Positions 53,964 to 64,000 of a stretch of DNA of 64,000 nucleotides are shown here, piece after piece. This DNA is from Pomacea canaliculata (taxonomy: Eukaryota > Mollusca > Gastropoda > Architaenioglossa > Ampullariidae). The notes beneath the pieces were generated by a model. It did not search any database and was not told where the DNA came from. It saw nothing but the letters and a program-made list of their open reading frames with translations. The DNA is taken from assembly GCF_003073045.1 (NCBI RefSeq), contig NC_037601.1, positions 3,689,872 to 3,753,871 on the forward strand, in the 5' to 3' direction. Position 1 is the stretch's first letter. The number at the start of each line of letters is the position of its first letter. The translations under genes and the position numbers were made by a program.

Positions 53964-56055
53964 TAATGAAAACAATATATGGTTCAGGGATACAAACATC
54001 ACGGGCTAAAGGTCAACTTTCTCGTTTCAAGCAGTGAGAAGGATTTGAACACAAGGAACGTTAGAGCTCATGTATCTTCTTCCAAAAATATTTATTAGAT
54101 TGACTGCCTGACGGGTGCATATGTGTGTGTGGTACATGAGTAGCATCTAGTGGGAATCTGGTGAATATAATAATATTATTATCAATATTATTGTCTTTTT
54201 AAAAACTTTTAATGCTCCATCTGTGAGAATTCCTTTTTGTGTCATTTATAGAAAAACAAAAGGAGTTAGAAGAATGTTGTATTACCACGGCTTTTGATAA
54301 GAATTTTAAAAGAAAAAGAAAACGACAAAATGTCCGCATGATCTAGCCTGCATGCTCTAGTGAGAGAATATGTATGTGTGCGTGTGTGTATATACTACTT
54401 GTCAGGTAAAAGATGCGCTTTATAATACTATTATTATTATTAATCCCACAACTACAAATACGCACATGCACGTATGCATATTTAAAAGTTTTGTAGAATA
54501 CCTTTGTCTCTTCCATTTGCTGGATAATTGTCTCTTATTAGTTGCCTCTTTGCCCTATCATAGAAGTTACAAATCGTAACAAACACTCACACTGAAGGGC
54601 TTTCACTTTCGTTAGCGTTTTTAAAATGGTGGATCTTCCTAACGTTGAAAATATTTAGAAGTGAATAATTAAGCTTTTTTATCAGAACCTTATTTTAAAG
54701 AAGATTGCAAATCAACAGTAGCATTTTCTGCAAAATGTATTCTGTTTGTTTATAGAAAACATATTTGCGTTTATAGACAATTTTATCGTATAAAAACATC
54801 TTCACAACAGATTCTATTTATTTGTTGTACCACTGAATTCGGAATCGCTATGAATGTCAACTCTTCACTTCTTGTTTTATTGGCATGACATCCAACAACG
54901 CAGCAGTTTGCTTTTTATTCCAATCTACTTAGGTCTGTAAACAGATGGTGTACTTGTGTGTGTGTTCGTAGATCTTACCAACCAATGAACCGGAAAACAC
55001 GAGTGTCTCTAAAGGAAAGCCTTAACCAAAGTCACTTATCTAGTAATAAAGGTCCCTGCTCGACTCTATTCTTGTTTCTTAAGGTCATAGGTCAAGGTCC
55101 TCAACTAGCATACAGAGAACCGTCATTTATTATTAGAAACAACACCCTCCTTCTATTAGCAATCACATCTTTATGATAAAAACTAAACAAAAAGAGAAAC
55201 GCATGTATTTAGTCACCTTTCTTTTATAAAGTATACATTGCATTTAAAATACATAAATAAAACTATTTAAAGTGTAAAGCTATATTATGTTTAAATATGC
55301 ATATATCTAAAAACATCGTTACAAAGAGTAAAAAACTTAAAAAGACGTCGTCTGTATCGTCTGTATAGTTATGTATATAAAATATTTAAAGTTAAAAATG
55401 TCGTACACATATACGAAAAAATTTATACTCCATATACCTCACTGGGTTATGAAAATTGCCGGGTAGTCCAGCAACATCACAGGGAAAGCTAAACAGGTCA
55501 ACAACCCCTATCCTGACAGTCCCCCGCTGTTCGTCAAAGTTTAACGTATTCCAAGAGTTAAAATACTCGTACTGCGTTGCTTGTTGTAATCCAGTCCCTA
55601 ACGCTCAACAGATTTTTGCGCAAAGCTTGCCACTGGTCTAAATACTGTCGCTCTTAAACAACGACATGACTGCTTTCCGCAATGTCAACAGACCCCTGAA
55701 ATGGTGGAAATAATTGCATCAACAGCTGTTGCCCGGCAACTGTAGGATAACTAATTCCTTTATATGTCTGCAAATACTGCACGATATTGGCAAAATTTTT
55801 CATTAGAATAAATGGGATACTTCAAACATTCTAAATATCTTGCACAGAAATGCAGTTGATGATAATTGAGCACAATTACGTCCATTATAAACTGTATATG
55901 TTGATTGTATCTGGTACTGCAAATGTCGGGCATTCATGAAACAATAACGTTTGACAAAGTTCAATTTCAGCCATGTTCTTTTGTCTAAGAGAACGAATCA
56001 ATAACCATCTTAGGGATGCTGACATGTCTGTGTTTGACCAACACTATCTTGCTCA

Positions 56056-56061
56056 TTTATT
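56056..56061 (-). terminator. Candidate polyadenylation signal of gene C
   Basis: Minus-strand AATAAA about 180 nt after the gene C stop, comparable with gene B. Confidence 0.3.
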
Positions 56062-56242
56062 TTTTAAAAAAGTCTTTTTTCTCTCTCGTGTCATATATGA
56101 ATGATAGAAAACATAGAGGAAATAGCAGGTGACTGAAAGAAAGGTAGACGGACTGAGAAGCACGCATAAAAGACATAGTCTTAAAGAGTGAATACCTGAG
56201 AGTGATTGTGATCCTAACAGTCACAGGGATGCTTGTCGGCTT

Positions 56243-56362
56243 TCACATAGTAGAGTGATCATTCTGCTGACCTGCACGGCATAGGCTGTCCTGCAGAGGA
56301 AGACAGTCATCCAGCGTTGGAAAACTCCGACTCTGAAAAACAGAGCGCAGCAACTGTGGCTC
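56243..56362 (-). CDS. Gene C exon 25 (terminal, altered)
   Basis: Phase 0 from acceptor TATTTTAG gives 39 codons and TGA at 56245-56243. Compared with B, 41 nt between GACAGCC and TATGCC are gone, so the reading frame after L-Q-D-S differs and the V-S-R-M-I-T-L-L tail is lost. Confidence 0.6.
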   Translation of the reverse strand, partial: EPQLLRSVFQSRSFPTLDDCLPLQDSLCRAGQQNDHSTM

Positions 56363-56370
56363 CTAAAATA

Positions 56371-56416
<46 letters not shown>

Positions 56417-59307
56417 GATGATTGATGATTGATGATGATGATTGATGATGATTTGTAATGCGCAGCACCTCGATCAAGATAGATCGCACTCTCTGCGTAA
56501 ACCAGTTTTGATAAATGAACAGACAGTGGACGGTGAGATATGTACAGGCACAGAACATAAAGCAATAGATAAAGATTTGAAGGATACTGTAAACAGTCGG
56601 AGCCGTACTCGATGGTTAACATGACAGACGGTATTATTATATTTCCAAGTTTTCTTAAATAAATGAATATTGCATGCACTCTCTACAGTTTTAATTAATA
56701 GCATAACTGTGAGAAACGTTAGTTCACTTTCGCACAGTCCTTGACATTCAAAAGTATTCTTAGTGTTGTTTGTTGGTTATTCTCTCTCTTTTTTTTTTTC
56801 CTATGCTGAATCACTTTCTTGCAAATGAATGATGTGCACATATTCCTATGAGTTTCTGCTAGTGATTCTTTGAATAAAACAGAGTAAATATGTTAAAAGT
56901 ATAGAAGAATGGGCAAAAGAAAAGAAACCTGTGATCAATGGTATACATTATCAGCTTTAAAAAGCAAATAAACTATAACGTCTTTGAAACCTTATCTTTT
57001 CTTATCTTTTCTCGTCATAAACCTTTCCCTAAGAAATAAAATAAATAAATATTTGCTTATATTTATGTCCAAAAGCGTCTGAGTAAGTAAAACCTAAAGT
57101 CTCGTTTTGTCCATAGGCACATATAGTATGATTTGTTATGGGAAATAGTTGAAGAAACATTGTTTACCTACCTCAGACTCACCGGAAAGACGCGCGAAAC
57201 TGCGATTTGCTGCTTACATTGTGTAGCTTTTTTTTCCACGTTGTCTCATCTCTTTTTGCAGTGCTCGTTTCTCTGTTCGCTTGTTTTATAAACTTCTCGC
57301 TGCCGTCATTAGCTATTTGCTTGTCACCCCTATTAAATGTTTCTCGTCTATCACTCCTATGGGTCGATGCTTGATATTTTTGTGCCAATGTGTCGTTTTC
57401 TTCTTCTTCTGCCTTTTTCCCACCCATCTGTCCACTTTTCACTACTTTCGGCTCTGAACATACTTTTGGAGCGCTTTTTTTCCCATCTGATTTGACTCCG
57501 ACTTTATGCTTTCGTTCTCTCTCCTCTATGGTGACGCTGTCTTCTTCTTCTACCTTTTCCCCACCCATCTGTTTACTTGTCATTACCTTTGGCTCTGAAC
57601 AGGCTTTTGGTTCTGAACATACTTTTGGCGCGCTGTAAACTTCTCCCTTCTGTTTTGGCTCTGGTTTTCGTTGATACTTTTGTCCTCTCTCTTCCATGGC
57701 GACGACACAATCTCGATCCTGTAAAATGTTGTTGCATGTTTTCGGTACCGTACTTCTTCCTATACCTAAGTCCCTCTTTCTTTCTCTGCATTCGAGGGTT
57801 TTCGCATATACAGAAAATTCCACGTGAGATCCGGTCATGTCCGAGTTTCCTGGACATTTGTTTGATTGATCAATTTTTCCCTTATTTTGATACTGGGTCT
57901 CAAAAAAGACATTGTCTCTCTTGTCTTTTTCATTAGTCACTTTATAGAAATTGTTTCTATTTTCGTTTATTGCTAACGGTTCCGGTGATGGCAGTTTGTT
58001 TGATTTCTTTTGCTCTGCCTCGTTGACCAGAATGCGAACACCACGAGAAATAGTAAATTTCAGCATAGATCCTGAAATACCTGAAACAAATATTAGTTTT
58101 AACACGTTTCACAGGCTGTTTCTCCTCAAATAAATTACTTAATGACATGCAAAGAAAATTACAAGACAAAAAGGATTTGATAAACATACTTGATGCAAAA
58201 TGTACATGCAACAATCTGACTCATCTCAAAGGGGTTCCAGTTCTATCCGTTCTATCCGTAATTTCGATGCTACAGTGCTTTTAACTCCCCTTATAACACC
58301 CTAACCCTCACACGCATATGTGTATATATTCCCACAATTATTAACTTATCTCTAGCAATCGTTATGGTGCACATGCACTTCGAGTTCTGCCTACGTGTCA
58401 CTCTCTCCATATCAACTTATTGATGTGAGTAGCGGGTCTAGACTGGACTGTCGTGGCACAAAGACGACTCTTCACGCGTTGTGTCCCGACCGACTGTCTG
58501 TCACCGATTCTCCACTCTCTCAGAGAGCGATGACTGATGCTCCGTCCACGCGGATTCTGAGCACTGTCGCAGTCCAAGGACGATTCATGGGATAAAGAAT
58601 GCCACGTACGGCTGGCTGACAATGAACATCATTTTGATGCACCATAATCTTCTCTAGTCCTGTGCTTTACTTTGGACTGCGGGTGAGAACCGAAACGTTC
58701 TCTTCTTCTTCGAAAACAGCAACTTCTCCCTACTCAGGTAGCCCAAGTTATGATCGCGTAGTCGAAGTTTTCGTGACATCTGGCATTCCCGACAGACTAT
58801 TGCTACTCATTGGCCCCTTACGTCAATATTTTCTAACTCAAACATAGCAGCTTCCTTTCCTCTGCTCTTCTGGCTAGAGTCTCGGTCTCAATTAAAAGTT
58901 CTTTGGCGTTGAAAGACGTTTTGACCTCCGCCTCAGCGAAGTTGCCAGCCAAGTACTTTCTTCGAATCGAGGAAGTACCGAGAAGTTCTTATTACGCTAG
59001 ATACACTTGATATCTTTATACACACAACAAATAACCATAGATGTAATGAAGGAACACACAGCCAACTTTCTTCAACCAGTGATGAACTGGGCAGCGAGAA
59101 CAGAGAGAAGGACCATACATGACCTGACCCTTTGAACAGTATGGTGGCAGTGTCAAACTTCTACCTCTCACAGGTAGCCAAGTTCTGGTGGCGTAGTCCC
59201 AACAGTTCCTTATTTTTTGTAAAGCGCACTGAGCTCGCCTCCCTTTACGGAATGCTCAATGTTGCTGTTGCTGTTATTGCTGTTATTGCTGTTATTGCTG
59301 TTATTGC

Positions 59308-59342
<35 letters not shown>

Positions 59343-62300
59343 CTGCAGGCGAGCTCAAGTCACTTTGCAAGAAACTAGGAACTGGAATGGAGAAAGGGTA
59401 AGCCGATCACTATTAAACGTTCCAAAATAAAGCATGTAGCGTACCAATTACATTATACGGAAAGACAGAGAAAGACAATTTCAAATACAGAGACAATAAC
59501 CGACTGCCGAACCTCTCCAGGGGCCGTAGTTATAAAGCAAAATTTGGGTAAACTTTAGAACGCAAGAAAAACGGTCTTGTTACTAAAGTTAGATAGCGGT
59601 GTTTAGATGCCTAGACACCGCTTCGTGTTTCTTGACCCCAGGACGCCTTTAAAACCACAGATTTAGGAGTAAAAGAACATCTGCGGGTCTCGACACCGAT
59701 TTATAATTTTGGAAATAAGACGCTTGTCCCTGAGTTCCCCATCTTGCCTCAGGCAAGCGACTCACCTTTGTTTCATAACTACCGCTGCAGACTGATACGT
59801 GGGGCAGTGAGAACTGACCTGGCAAAACAACGCATAGCAAAGTATTGCGATCTTGTATTTGATGCGAGCGCCAATTAGCAGCCAGTGCAGGTAGCACAGA
59901 AATGATTCGACGTTGTTAGAATATTTTATTTTTGTCCAGCTGCCTGTCGTCAGACGACACCTTCTTTACGCTCTCGACGACGTTTGCACCTTCCGTCGGC
60001 AACCACCTCCCTGGCGCTTTCTTAAATGACACTATGTCGCTAGGTTCTCTCAAGCCATTTAAAGCAGTCGGTCTTAATTAAGTGATCTTCAAAGCCTTTT
60101 CATGATGTCTTTTAATCACTAAAGGGTTCTTTAGCTGTGAACGTGTCACATGAATAGAAACTCCTCCGATAAAGCGGCAATGTCTAAGCTATTAGTTATT
60201 GTAGCAATCATTGTAGAAGTTGTCAGGCCGTCACTTTCCGTGTTGGAAACATAGGAGAACGTCACCACAAAGGTAAATGAACCTTCTTCTCTAATACTTG
60301 TGTTGATACCGTAAGAACAGGTAGGACGCAACCCAATCCAGCCTGTTTACCTTTTTCATGCCATTGCCGTATGTCAGACTGCGAAGCTGTTCGTGCTTTA
60401 AAATCATGTTGGACAGTTAGCAAAACTGTTAAGTTATCGCAGGATCGTTCGAGATATTTTTTAGCGTTTCCAAAACTGTCAACGTATTCAGCCAAAACTT
60501 ACACGACTCGGCCAGGTGTTATTCAGATGAGATTGTAAGTAAACAATTCCTTATCAATACGAAATTTTTTATCGGACACGATTCAAAAAGTTAGTATTTT
60601 TCTTTAAAACTTAACTTTATCATTCATTTGATTGTCCCTTTATCACATCAGGTAGAGCGAAGGGGGATAAAAAGGAGACAAAGTGGGCTATAATTGTAAT
60701 GACTATTTTAAATCTTCATCTTTGTTATTATTATCCTAAATTTTAACCTACACATCCTTAAATTAGCTGATGTTTAGTTCTATCAGACTTGAAGAAAGAA
60801 TATTACAACGGAGCGACGAACCTTGGACGAAACAACTATTCCCTAGTAAATGAGTCTTGGGAGCTGAAAAGGGATTTAACAAAGGTAAGCTTATATCACC
60901 TTTCAGTTCCTTGTCCCCCAAAGGAGCGTACTTGTAGTCACTCAGCCTTAAGGGAAGGTAATCTGCTGTTGGTTCCTCCGGATGAGGACAATCCCCAATG
61001 ATAGGGTCCTTGAAGGATGCCAGTATCATTTCAATTCTTTTTTTTCGCTGGTTTACACGAAGACTTGAAAGCCACTGATGAGCAAATCTGTTGTCAACAG
61101 CACAGACGCATTCCTCATAGGATGAATGAGGACAAACACATCTATAGAGTCGCAAAGATATAATTAACTCATTACAGCTTTTACACAAAAGATTGATACT
61201 TACATTTTCCACATCTTGAAGAGCAGAGGATAAACATGAATGTAGACATCATGGAACATGTCAACAGACAAGGACTTACTTTTTATTATTTGTGACACAG
61301 TCTTTTCCGGACATAAATTGACCTGTAAATGACATTAGTAAAAATGAACGTAAAAGACATTCATTTAAATACGTATTTGAATTGCAATTAATTAATTGAA
61401 TAATAAAACAACAGTTATTCCGCTAATAAGAAAGTAACTACGAACATTGTAGTGGTCAGGAATCCAGATAAATAGCTTTCTAGTCTTCTGTCTATTGATA
61501 TCTGGTTTTCATACTGAATGTATAGACTGCTGAATTGGGTATATGTTTGAAAAAAAATTCAAAAAATTTGTTATCAATTAAATAAAAGTCGTCTTACACT
61601 TGGTCTACAAAGACAAAATAGTTCACCTGAACCACTGGTTCACACACGGACTGGAAAAAGCACTCAATGATGGCTTTGGCGCGCATGCCCAGGATTGGGT
61701 TTTCCTTTTCGATTGGTACCCCGATTTCCGTAGAACACTTTAAGTGAGATGTTATTTGTTTCTTGAATCTGTAAAACGTCATTATTACCTTCCTATCACT
61801 TAAGCAACACATAACAGTCATCTGTCTTTTTTCATACCTGACTTTTTCCTGAATTTTTCTGAATTTTAATAATAGTGTGTGTGTGTGCGCGCATAAACAT
61901 CATAAACAAAGGTCGAGGTTAATACCTCCTATTAATGTTGGCGTTCTGTTGTTGAGTGTGTAAGACAAAATGACTAACAACACTGAGTTAGAACATCACG
62001 AATCGCGTGCACATACAACGAAGCGTGCGTGCTGCAATACTTTAACATCACCCAGCGAGTGACACAATTAAATCCCGTGCAGCGTGGCGCAAGATTTCTT
62101 ACAACAAATATACTCAGGAATTGCAGAGCTTAGCTGTTGGGTTGGACACCAGATTAAGACTTTTGGTGGTGAAATAGTCAGGTGATTGTGAGTACCTGCT
62201 AAAACACGGCATTTACACAAGTCTGTCTATTTACTTACCTGTTGGATATCCCAGTAGCTTCAGGACCTACATCGGGGAAACGGAGAACTAACAAATCGCT

Positions 62301-64000
62301 TTAGACCTACTTAGAGATAGACAACCTATCTCCCTTGCCTGTCTGCTTCCACAAAAAAGCGGAGGTCCGCAGGCAGCTTGTTGACTTGGATGAGATCATT
62401 CAAAATCTTGCGTGTATACACTGCGTGTTTGATTCCTTCTGAGTCAGTCGTTCTCATTTCCTCTGCAATGTTTAAACAAGTAATATGCATGAAAGATCAA
62501 ACAAACTCTGGATTTATACCAATTACAATCGATTCTTCCAAATTGAAACCCAGCTGCTTTTAGTTTAGAAGTTTAGAAATATGTCTATCGTTAATCTACT
62601 CGTATGTTTCTTTCTTTCTCTCTCTTTCGTAGTCACTAAATTCAATAACAGTGTGAACAAAAGACGTGTATATATAGATATAGTTGTTGTTTTAGATAGA
62701 AGTAATTTTTGCAGTGAAACTATGAACAAAAAGGTTTTGTTAGAATACATGAGATCTTCGTTCTCTCCTATTATTACTAGAATGTGTTCATTCTATATAT
62801 TTTTTTAAATCTTAAAAATTATGCTTCTACACTATTGTGCTATCTCTGCTGCTGATGTTAATGTTTAATTAATGAAATGCGAGTAGTAGCATGTACACTC
62901 AAATCGCAGAATACGTACTGTCTGATGTGAGATGATTCTTCGCATTCTGGAGCTCTTGCTTGAGGTACATTTCAAATAATTTTCTTTCAAGTGGTATAAT
63001 CAGAGAACTCGTGAACTTCACCATTTCTCTTACCACGTGTCGCCATAAATCAATCTGGAATCAAATGATTTAATAATAATAATTATAACAATCCTGGTGA
63101 AAGCTTATATAGTGTGGTATGCGGCATTACAAACAACACAACACAGACAGAATTCCTGTGGCTATCTCTATAAAGTTCATGGGAATGTCAGATCGTTCTT
63201 CGGCCGGATGACACTGGTAGACCAAGATGTCGGTGAGATAGATTTACAGATCAGAAAGTCATGTGACTGGAAAAGAACAAATCAATAATTAGATACTAGA
63301 TCAGACTGCCAGCAAAAATGTCCTTATGATCAGAAATAGGAAATTGCAGTGAAATGTTAAGGCACATGATTGTTGTGCACTGATGGAAAGTCTGTTTCAC
63401 GGAAACATGTAAAAAAGACAAACCTGTGATGGCATTACCAATGTTAGAGTAACGGCGGTGACAGTTCATATCAGTAGAGGAAAAACGAAATCCATAGGTG
63501 AGTGAATAGCCCAACACAATGCCGATGATGTCATAAAAGCACAGGTTGGTACAATAAGACTAAAAACACCACAAATCCAAGTAAAAAACAAAAATGAGGA
63601 AACAAAACAAAACAAAAATTTACAAAACTGTTGCTTTACAAATGAGTGTACATTAATCTATTCTTATGTGAAATTTGCTATGTAAAATTTAAAAATCCTA
63701 TATTTTGCTTCATCATATCCTATATTTTGCCCAACAGACTACATGCTTTAAATTTATTTCAACAACTTACATCTTGGATCTGATGTCATTGCCTTGCGCT
63801 GAAACATTTATAGTAATAGTGGTAATGACCATTTATTCTGAGCCCAGACCATATTCATCACCTGTTAAACGTCATTTCGTTTGATCGACTTCCTGTAGCT
63901 GCTCTATTTTTTTTTTGTCTACGATATTTTCACGACCTAATGTGATATTTTCATGGCTGCAATCTACATCTAAGTCTATCCTGGTTTATTTTATATTATC
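56243..64000 (-). CDS. RGS22-like protein, tandem copy C (3' part: exons 19-25)
   Basis: Third tandem copy, cut by the window edge. Exons seen: 63054-62919 (19), 62462-62339 (20), 61768-61627 (21), 61322-61204 (22), 61087-60900 (23), 58080-57218 or to 57172 (24), 56362-56243 (25). It covers RGS module d, the hydrophilic exon 24 and an altered tail. Peculiar points: a GC donor after exon 20; loss of two bases late in exon 24 relative to B, with an in-phase alternative donor; and a 41-nt deletion in exon 25. The core module is intact, so the gene may be functional with a changed C-terminus, or may be at the start of decay. The sequence from 63055 to 64000 should be intron 18. Confidence 0.8.
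56371..56451. repeat. (GAT)n microsatellite at a splice acceptor
   Basis: On the coding strand this is (ATC)n and stands in place of the pyrimidine tract 8 nt upstream of exon 25 of gene C. Confidence 0.85.
57218..58080 (-). CDS. Gene C exon 24, shortened model
   Basis: Starts GISGSMLKFTISRGVRILV. Contains two degenerate copies of the TIEERERKHK-type repeat. With donor AAT|GTAAGC the exon is 863 nt and leaves in phase 0, as in B. The donor homologous to B (exon end 57172) is still present, but a 2-nt loss near 57255-57265 puts a stop at 57181-57179 before it. Confidence 0.65.
58081..60899. other. Intron 23 of gene C
   Basis: 2.8 kb, homologous to B intron 23 over long stretches. Contains a (TGCTGTTAT)n(ATT)n repeat and lacks the SINE that sits in B. 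Confidence 0.6.
59261..59341. repeat. (TGCTGTTAT)n then (ATT)n repeat
   Basis: Nonamer repeats passing into a pure ATT run. Confidence 0.85.
60900..61087 (-). CDS. Gene C exon 23
   Basis: 188 nt. F-A-H-Q-W-L-S and DPIIGDCPHPEEPTADYLPL; phase 2 to 1. Confidence 0.86.
61204..61322 (-). CDS. Gene C exon 22
   Basis: 119 nt, two codons shorter than B. FHDVYIHVYPLLFKMWK; donor GTAAGT. Confidence 0.84.
61627..61768 (-). CDS. Gene C exon 21
   Basis: 142 nt, almost identical to B, with NPILGMRAKAIIECFFQSV. Confidence 0.9.
62339..62462 (-). CDS. Gene C exon 20 with GC donor
   Basis: 124 nt. VNKLPADLRFFVEADR. The exon ends GACAG followed by GCAAGG, a GC-AG intron, where A and B have GTAAGG. Confidence 0.84.
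62919..63054 (-). CDS. Gene C exon 19
   Basis: 136 nt. IDLWRHVVREMVKFTSSL, same borders as B. Confidence 0.85.
63055..64000. other. Intron 18 of gene C (window edge)
   Basis: AT-rich, no exon found. By analogy with B, exon 18 should begin close to or just beyond the right edge. Confidence 0.5.

Larger units (their letters stand above)
53837..56242. other. Intergenic gap between genes B and C
   Basis: 2.4 kb. The right part equals the 3' flank of B (28890-29837 with 55080-56242), the left part the 5' flank of A. A short retroelement-like GATGCGCTTTATAATACTAT plus ATT tail lies at 54405-54440. No gene. Confidence 0.6.

Overview
The window is animal nuclear DNA: AT-rich, intron-dense, full of microsatellites, with a tRNA-derived SINE family and a hAT-type MITE. 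The gene family and SINE style fit a mollusc, most likely a gastropod. That placement is inference; no marker gene fixes the species.

Almost all recognisable coding sequence belongs to one gene present three times in tandem, all on the minus strand. By domain order and recognisable blocks it is a regulator-of-G-protein-signalling 22-like gene (RGS22/RGSL family: large multi-RGS proteins of testis and ciliated cells in animals). Copy A (7194-26560) and copy B (29838-53836) each assemble into 25 phase-consistent exons. Copy C (56243 to beyond 64000) shows only exons 19-25; its 5' half lies outside the window. A encodes about 2238 residues (if one homopolymer base in exon 18 is missing from the sequence) and B 2115 residues. 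The human protein is about 1260 residues.

Protein layout, N to C: a short conserved N-terminus (exons 1-4); RGS-like module a (exons 5-6); a Ser/Asp-rich variable linker (7-8); RGS-like module b (9-12); a conserved linker (13-15); RGS-like module c (16 to start of 18); a very large Lys/Glu-rich low-complexity linker (18); RGS-like module d (19-23); a hydrophilic, repeat-bearing region (24); and a short tail (25). RGS modules bind G-alpha subunits and promote GTP hydrolysis in active family members. Whether these divergent modules keep that activity cannot be told from sequence alone.

Region by region: 1-6100 has no gene I can defend. 6101-7193 is the 3' flank of A with one possible extra terminal exon. 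7194-26560 is gene A, with a minisatellite, a reverse SINE and other repeats in its introns. 26561-29837 is the A/B intergenic gap with a conserved promoter-proximal cluster of three ACGT-core (CRE/ATF-like) sites. 29838-53836 is gene B, whose introns hold SINEs, a hAT MITE with 8-bp target duplication, a Brinker/pogo-type transposase fragment and minisatellites. 53837-56242 is the B/C gap with the same promoter cluster. 56243-64000 is the 3' end of gene C, which carries a GC donor, a small frameshifting loss next to an in-phase alternative donor, and a 41-nt deletion in the last exon.

A and B are nearly identical in some blocks (exons 4-6, 9-13) and divergent in others. B and C are nearly identical in other blocks (exons 20-21, 24 and flanking introns). 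The array therefore looks like a patchwork shaped by gene conversion or serial unequal crossover. No retrovirus, LTR element or other capsid-bearing fossil was recognised.
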